A stretch of 64,000 nucleotides of DNA, taken from assembly GCA_963751835.1 (NCBI GenBank), contig CAVVWD010000038.1:50503-114502 (forward strand), written 5' to 3'. The notes beneath the pieces were generated by a model, which was not told the origin of the DNA, made no database searches, and saw only the letters and a list, made by a program, of their open reading frames with translations. The position numbers were made by a program, and so were the translations under genes. This document shows positions 59,948 through 64,000 of the stretch, in pieces (position 1 is the stretch's first letter; each line of letters starts with the position of its first letter). This DNA comes from JACVRW01 sp963751835. Lineage in GTDB: Bacteria; Actinomycetota; Thermoleophilia; Solirubrobacterales; Thermoleophilaceae.

Positions 59948-60560
59948 CGCCAGTCAAGTCCCGGAGAAGCCCGTTGCCAACAACGAATCGGTAGCTCATC
60001 GGTAGCTCAGGGTGGAACAGATCCGGCCCGGTCCCAGAGCGGAATCCTCGGTTTGCGGGGCTTTTCGGAGGGTGAGCGACGGGACTCGAGCAGCTGCAGA
60101 GGGCGGCCGAGGTGATCGACGGCTTGGCGCGCCGGATCGGGCTGCCAGACGGTGGTGATCACCGGCTCGGGCTACCGTCGACGCGCAGGGCCCGATCGTT
60201 CTCGAGCAACTGCCGGTAAGACCCGCAAGACCTCGGGAGGGCGATCCACCAATTGCAAGGGAAAGCCCGTCATCCATCCCGGAGCTGAGCATCCAGCTCC
60301 GATCGGCGAGCAGGGCAGTCCCTTTGGAGCCAGCTGGCGTGGCCGGACACACGTTTTGCGCGACTGTGCTAGTCGCGCGTGTGTATGAAACACAGTCCGA
60401 CCTTCTCCGCGACACTGCGAGCAGCTTCGCCTCCCGGGCATCCAGACGGTGGTCGCGCTACGAGATGGAGTTTCTGCGTGGAGTCGCCCATCCAGCCGAT
60501 GCCACGGGGGCTGGGCCGGCCATCCTTGCGGCATATGCCGCCCTCTAACGGCGTGCTGCT
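59948..60560. other. 613-bp region without a recognisable gene
   Basis: Only short, unlike-anything frames are present. CGGTAGCTCA is tandemly repeated (59989-60008), resembling a tRNA D-arm, but no cloverleaf forms around it. Around 60340 a frame reads 'VAGHTFCATVLVARV', slightly like the integrase 'HTFRATGI' motif, but the rest does not fit. It is probably decayed accessory DNA plus the promoter of the cation transporter. Confidence 0.45.
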
Positions 60561-61535
60561 GTGAACTCAGAGCCGTTTCTCGGCCGACTCTCGCGCGCAG
60601 CGCATGGCGCTGGTTCCGCCAGCCTCACCACGGTTCTCATCGCCTTCGCCGCCAACCTTCTCGTCGCTGTCGCGAAGTCGGTTGCAGCGGTGGTGACGGG
60701 GTCAGCGTCGATGCTGGCTGAGGCGGCGCACTCCTGGGCGGATACAGGCAACGAAGTATTCCTGCTCATCGCATTCCGCCGGTCGCGCCGACCGCCCGAC
60801 CGCGCGCATCCGCTCGGCTACGGCCGGGAGGCCTACGTATGGTCGCTGCTCGCAGCACTTGGCTTGTTCGTGGCCGGCGCCGCCGTCTCGGTGACGCACG
60901 GCGTGCAGGAGCTCTTGCATCCCGCGCCGGCGAGCGACTTCCTCGTCGGCTATGTCGTGCTCGCGGTCTCCTTCGTCCTCGAGGGAATCTCGTTCTTGCG
61001 CTCGGTCCGGCAAGCCCGGCCCGCGGCTGAGTTAATGGAGCGGGACCTGATCGGCGCGGTCATGGCCACCAGCGACCCCACGCTTCGGGGCGTATTCGCC
61101 GAGGACTCGGCGGCGCTCATCGGCGTGGTGATCGCAGCCATCGGACTGGCGGCCCACGAGCTGACGGGCTCTTCGACCCCCGATGCCGTCGGATCCATTC
61201 TCGTCGGCGTCCTGCTCGCGTCGGTCGCGACGGTTCTCATCGACCGAAATCGCGAGTTCCTGATCGGGGAGGAGGCCGATCCGCGAGTCCGCGCGGCCGC
61301 GATCCGGGCGCTGCTCGCCGAGCCGGAAGTCGCTCGGGTGACTTACCTACGCCTCGAGTTCGTCGGCCCGCGTCTCGTATCGGTCATCGGCGATGTCGAC
61401 CTGACCGGAGACGCCCCCGAGTCGAACGTCGCCGTCCGGCTCCGCGCGCTGGAAGCGAAGATCGATGCGTCTCCTGCGGTGGCCGGTGCCGTGCTCAGCC
61501 TGTCTGCGCCGGACGAGCCGTCGCTGACTGAATGA
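60561..61535 (+). CDS. Cation diffusion facilitator (CDF) transporter
   Basis: A 324-residue membrane protein with about six helices. Helix 2 shows 'TGSASMLAEAAHSWADTGNEVFLLIA', where the H-x3-D motif binds the metal, followed by the 'HPLGYGREAYVWSLL' signature. Helix 5 has 'VFAEDSAALIGVVIAAIG', with D and E in place of the second H/D-x3-D. The C-terminal cytoplasmic domain (~210-324) is shortened but recognisable. It exports Zn, Fe, Mn or Co in exchange for protons. GTG 60561. Regulation is not visible. Confidence 0.9.
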   Translation: MNSEPFLGRLSRAAHGAGSASLTTVLIAFAANLLVAVAKSVAAVVTGSASMLAEAAHSWADTGNEVFLLIAFRRSRRPPDRAHPLGYGREAYVWSLLAALGLFVAGAAVSVTHGVQELLHPAPASDFLVGYVVLAVSFVLEGISFLRSVRQARPAAELMERDLIGAVMATSDPTLRGVFAEDSAALIGVVIAAIGLAAHELTGSSTPDAVGSILVGVLLASVATVLIDRNREFLIGEEADPRVRAAAIRALLAEPEVARVTYLRLEFVGPRLVSVIGDVDLTGDAPESNVAVRLRALEAKIDASPAVAGAVLSLSAPDEPSLTE

Positions 61536-61675
61536 AGGGCCGCGTTCCGCATGCCTGTTTTTGACGACAACTCCCACGGTCTGGGCCGGACGCGCTCCTG
61601 CGCCGCCCTTTGCGGCAAGCAGGACGCGACGCCTGCTTCCCGACGACGAGCCGCAGCGAACGAGGCGACGGGGTC

Positions 61676-62386
61676 TTAGGGTGCCGCTGGGCGGCGGAGG
61701 CGGTCGCGGCGATGCCGAACGATGAGGATGTAGGCGTACGCGAGGCCGGCATAGGCGATCGCGTTGTAGATGAAGTGCAGGACCGTGTCGCTGAGACCGA
61801 GCGCAGTGTCCCCGATCCCGGGGCATGGGCAGCCTCCGTTGGCGATCACGTTCGAGATGATCACCCCGTGCTCGACCATGTGCCAGGTCTCGAGCCACAC
61901 GCTGGCTGTGATGTAGAACACGAACGCCGACATCGGCAAAACGGCCGGCGTGATTCGCCATAGCGGGATGATCAGCGCGTAGAGCGCGAGTACGTAGAGC
62001 GTGTTGTAACCGAGGTGGAGCCACTCCTCGGTGCCGTTGAACTGCAGCACGTAGCCCAGCAGGCCGAGGGCGTCCTGCTCGGGGACGCCCAGCAGCGAGA
62101 CCTGCAGGAGCTGCACGATGTGCTCGACGACGTGGCCGCCTTGGATGGCGACGACGGCGGTCATGAAGTAGAACGTCCGCTTGCTGAGCGAAGCCCTCCC
62201 CTGGGTGGCTGGTGCCACCACAACCGTCGGCGGGTGCGCGGTGAGATCTGGCGTCGCTCGGCCCTCGGACGTCTCGTTGCCTGGCGACCGCAGGTCGACT
62301 CTAGCCGGGTGCCTGGGTGTCTTGCAAGGGCTCCGGAGGGCTGTTACGGTCGCGGTGGGTGACCGCCCGTGCGCGTCGGTTGGCAT
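61676..62386 (-). CDS. His-rich membrane protein, unknown
   Basis: A 236-residue protein. After a ~70-residue polar leader it has five hydrophobic helices with conserved-looking His pairs: 'GGHVVEHIVQ', 'EEWLHLGYN', 'ETWHMVEHGVI' and 'LHFIYN', and a 'GGCPCPG' loop. The His/Trp/Glu arrangement suggests a metal centre in the membrane, as in diiron-like or heme-copper-linked proteins, but no family is assigned. The start may be later (e.g. near 'MTAVVAIQ') because the leader is unlike the rest. It is divergent from the secreted protein at 62474. Confidence 0.65.
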   Translation of the reverse strand: MPTDAHGRSPTATVTALRSPCKTPRHPARVDLRSPGNETSEGRATPDLTAHPPTVVVAPATQGRASLSKRTFYFMTAVVAIQGGHVVEHIVQLLQVSLLGVPEQDALGLLGYVLQFNGTEEWLHLGYNTLYVLALYALIIPLWRITPAVLPMSAFVFYITASVWLETWHMVEHGVIISNVIANGGCPCPGIGDTALGLSDTVLHFIYNAIAYAGLAYAYILIVRHRRDRLRRPAAP

Positions 62387-62473
62387 CCCCCAGTGGACAG
62401 CCGCGTAGCGGCTCGCCGTCGCTTCGTCATACGAGGCCCCGCCGGGTTGGCCCTACCCGAGGAGGTGTTGGAG

Positions 62474-62986
62474 TTGAAGCGACTGGTCCTTATCGCTGTC
62501 GCCGCCGCCGTGGTGTTGCTCCCGGGGAGCGCCGTCGCCGGCGGGGGAACCACAACGGTCGAGCCGTTCCCGGCGGACTTCACGATGTCCTCGGAGACGT
62601 GCCCGAATCTGCCCGAGGGAACGACGATCACCGGCACCGGAACCGGCAAGTCGGTCACGATCACCAAGACGGATCGGCGTGGGATCACGACGGTCTTCAA
62701 CTCCACGATCGCGCCCGGCAGGGCAACCGACCAAGACGGCAACAGGTACCGATTCCTCTACAGCAACCAGTTCCGGGTCTCCAACACGATCGCCAATCCC
62801 GACCTGTACTCCGGGATCATGGTCGACCTGTTCGTGCTGCAGGGCGACGGGCCGGCGAGGCTGAGGAACGGATTCGTGGCGAGGATCACCACAGACCTAG
62901 GCGAGCTCTTCTTGTTCGATCCGATCGCCGCGTTCGGGGACCCAATCGACTTCGAGACCGGGGCCGCAATCTGTGACCCGCTATAG
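62474..62986 (+). CDS. Secreted protein, unknown
   Basis: A 170-residue protein. TTG 62474 with GGAGG at an 8-nt spacing starts exactly at a signal peptide ('LKRLVLIAVAAAVVLLPGSAVAGGG'). Longer in-frame starts add a non-signal leader, and the nearer GTG overlaps the ribosome site. The mature part is a beta-rich, Thr/Gly-rich single domain with two Cys ('SSETCPNLP' and 'AICDPL') that could form a disulfide. It has 'GLYS/DLYSGIMVDLFVLQGDGPARLRNGFVARI'-type segments common in secreted actinobacterial proteins of unknown role. Confidence 0.75.
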   Translation: MKRLVLIAVAAAVVLLPGSAVAGGGTTTVEPFPADFTMSSETCPNLPEGTTITGTGTGKSVTITKTDRRGITTVFNSTIAPGRATDQDGNRYRFLYSNQFRVSNTIANPDLYSGIMVDLFVLQGDGPARLRNGFVARITTDLGELFLFDPIAAFGDPIDFETGAAICDPL

Positions 62987-63097
62987 CCGAAGCGCCTGAA
63001 CGCGGCTTCGCTGACTAGCCGAGAGCGCGAACCGGCGGCGCGGTTAGCCGGCAGCTCAATACCGGCATCGCCCGGACTTGCAGGAGTGGAAGGCGGC

Positions 63098-63131
63098 AGT
63101 GCTGCTCTTCGACGGATGCGAGTGCGACGCG
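63098..63131. repeat. Dispersed 34-bp repeat, copy 2
   Basis: 31 of 34 bases match the copy at 54947-54980. It lies about 150 nt past the hairpin that follows the RYDGGPEEG gene. Function unknown. Confidence 0.5.
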
Positions 63132-63282
63132 GAGCCGTTGACTGCGCCCGCGGACGCCTCCGTTTCGTCCGCTGCGAGAGCGAGTCGCGCCCCAATACCG
63201 ACGCCCGCTTGTCGGCGCGAAGCGGAAGCGTGGCCCGGCCGCCCTTCTTGTATGGGACTGCTCCTCCGCTGGCGTTGCACAG

Positions 63283-63314
63283 CGAACGGGGCCCTCGTGA
63301 CCGGGGGCCCGTTC
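63283..63314 (-). terminator. GC-rich hairpin after the RYDGGPEEG gene
   Basis: GCGAACGGGGCCC at 63283-63295 pairs with GGGGCCCGTTCGC-type bases ending near 63314, around a TCGTGACC loop. It lies about 20 nt past the stop of the minus-strand gene, a suitable place for termination; no T run is present. Confidence 0.5.
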
Positions 63315-63334
63315 GCGTTCGGACGGGTGAGTAG

Positions 63335-63785
63335 CTAGCGGCCGGAGCCCCTGCTGCCTTCCTCCGGGCCGCCGTCGTAGCGGGGGCCGGGGATGGCGTT
63401 CGAGGGCGCGTCGGATGACAGCGCGCCGCGGGTGCCCTCTTCGGGGCCCCCGTCGTAGCGGACGCCGGGCGGGCTCTTGATCGAGTTTGGGTCGAAGGTG
63501 GCCGGCGCCGAGCGCTGGGTGAGCGCGGCGGTTCCCTCCTCGGGGCCGCCGTCGTAGCGGGCGGCCTCCTCGGGCCGCCGCAGGGGTACTGCCGGCCGGG
63601 CTGGGCGTGCTCGCCTGCGTTGCCGAGCCGGCGCTCGTATCAGGGGCGTCGTCGGTGGCGAGGATCACCACGGCGGCGGTGAGGCCGACGACGGCGATCA
63701 TCGCGATGGCGAGCAGCGCGCGCAGCTGCTGGTAGTGGGAGCGAAGTACGACCGCGGGGTGCTGCCTGGGGATTGCCTGGCCCAT
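63335..63785 (-). pseudogene. Small membrane protein with RYDGGPEEG repeats (frameshifted)
   Basis: ATG 63785 opens 'MGQAIPRQHPAVVLRSHYQQLRALLAIAMIAVVGLTAAVVILA', a cytoplasmic start and one transmembrane helix, then a Ser/Thr/Pro stretch. Near 63580-63590 the frame is lost. The +1 frame continues with 'ARYDGGPEEG', 'GVRYDGGPEEG' and 'GPRYDGGPEEG' repeats separated by 25-30 residues, and ends at TAG 63335-63337. The locus is 3n+1 nt long (451). The repeated RYDGGPEEG motif is a feature of small actinobacterial membrane proteins of unknown function. Either one base is an error or the gene is broken. Confidence 0.65.
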
Positions 63786-63976
63786 CACTGCCTCCTGTCC
63801 GGGGGGCGGCCGCTGGCGGCTCGCCCGCTTATTGTGGGGACCGGTATCGGTGGCGATCGTGCCGGGGGGCGGTTTCGGCGGGGCGACGAGGCGGTAGCAG
63901 CGGGGCAACAATGGGTTGGCGGGCGGCGCGGGGCTGCTGTACGTTGGCATGACTGGCCCCCGCCTTCCTGTCTGGC

Positions 63977-64000
63977 ATGGATTTCCGCATTCTTGGCCCG
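63977..64000 (+). CDS. SARP/BTAD-type regulator, first 8 codons (partial)
   Basis: ATG 63977 starts 'MDFRILGP', the highly typical N-terminus of SARP/AfsR-like transcriptional activators ('M.(F/Y)RILGPLEV'). The gene runs off the window end. A large regulator with HTH and BTAD domains is expected. Confidence 0.6.

Larger units (their letters stand above)
62987..63334. other. Intergenic region with repeat copy 2 and hairpin
   Basis: 348 bp with no supported gene. It contains repeat copy 2 (63098-63131) and a GC hairpin (63283-63314) past the minus-strand gene. A minus-strand open frame crosses the region only because the upstream gene is frameshifted. Confidence 0.5.

Noticed and set aside
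59985..60060. Possible tRNA from GGTAGCTCATCGGTAGCTCAGG
   Set aside because: Only a D-arm-like tandem is present; no acceptor, anticodon or T arms pair around it.
60320..60550. Second integrase remnant ('GHTFCAT')
   Set aside because: The resemblance covers only about seven residues and the following sequence does not match the family.
63338..63950. Long minus-strand frame 63015-63950 as a single gene
   Set aside because: It is in the correct frame only for the N-terminal membrane part; after about 63585 the RYDGGPEEG repeats are in the other frame.

Overview
The window is one high-GC bacterial chromosome segment. Its gene content points to an actinobacterium, most likely class Thermoleophilia (Solirubrobacterales or relatives). 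This is inferred from leaderless GTG starts, STAND/LuxR and SARP-type regulators, deazaflavin-type nitroreductase and DUF1326/DUF2182 families, and secreted PKD proteins and sulfatases with Cys-rich beta tails ('CKGKGCPKK' type). No 16S gene is present, so the assignment is not proven.

Layout. 1-17959 is mostly metabolic: the end of a thioredoxin-reductase-like gene, a sugar-lactone oxidase and a PLP fold-III enzyme separated by two sulfatases, an EamA exporter, an alpha/beta hydrolase pair, a STAND ATPase regulator, a PHP hydrolase, an ABC-2 exporter and aconitase. 18022-20107 is a TetR/MFS efflux unit with a shared operator box. 20044-32692 carries a class-V aminotransferase, a fatty-acid or aromatic CoA-thioester degradation set (acyl-CoA dehydrogenase, enoyl-CoA hydratase, hydroxyacyl-CoA dehydrogenase, thiolase), a Ser/Thr kinase beside an acidic Thr-rich membrane protein, a small inverted-repeat element, a rhodanese, a Nudix enzyme, OsmC and a cobalamin adenosyltransferase. 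32701-33932 is a UPF0158-MNT fusion overlapping a HEPN gene, a toxin-antitoxin-like pair.

33951-45709 is the most unusual block. It is a co-directional minus-strand set of surface or secreted proteins: a membrane pseudokinase, an Ala-Pro-repeat protein, a PKD-repeat protein, a Gln/Cys-pair repeat protein and a giant acidic repeat protein with a basic tail. Upstream of these, on the same strand, lies a recombinase with two resolvase domains joined by a Pro/Glu linker. Two of the surface genes carry a net +1 frameshift.

47054-51286 is a compact TetR-glycosyltransferase-hydrolase-DUF1326-DUF2182 operon behind a canonical promoter overlapping an 18-bp palindrome, facing a cupredoxin lipoprotein. 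From 51730 onward, around tRNA-Pro and tRNA-Arg, the sequence looks like a decayed accessory region. It holds a truncated LAGLIDADG-like ORF, a tyrosine-integrase remnant beside tRNA-Arg, an APH/SRAP chimeric pseudogene, a sigma-factor fragment, and a sigma-70 gene whose first ~40 residues look taken from another gene. Intact cargo (GNAT, ABM-like, LuxR-STAND, ECF sigma, CDF transporter, secreted proteins) lies between the relics. The window ends at the first codons of a SARP/BTAD-type regulator.
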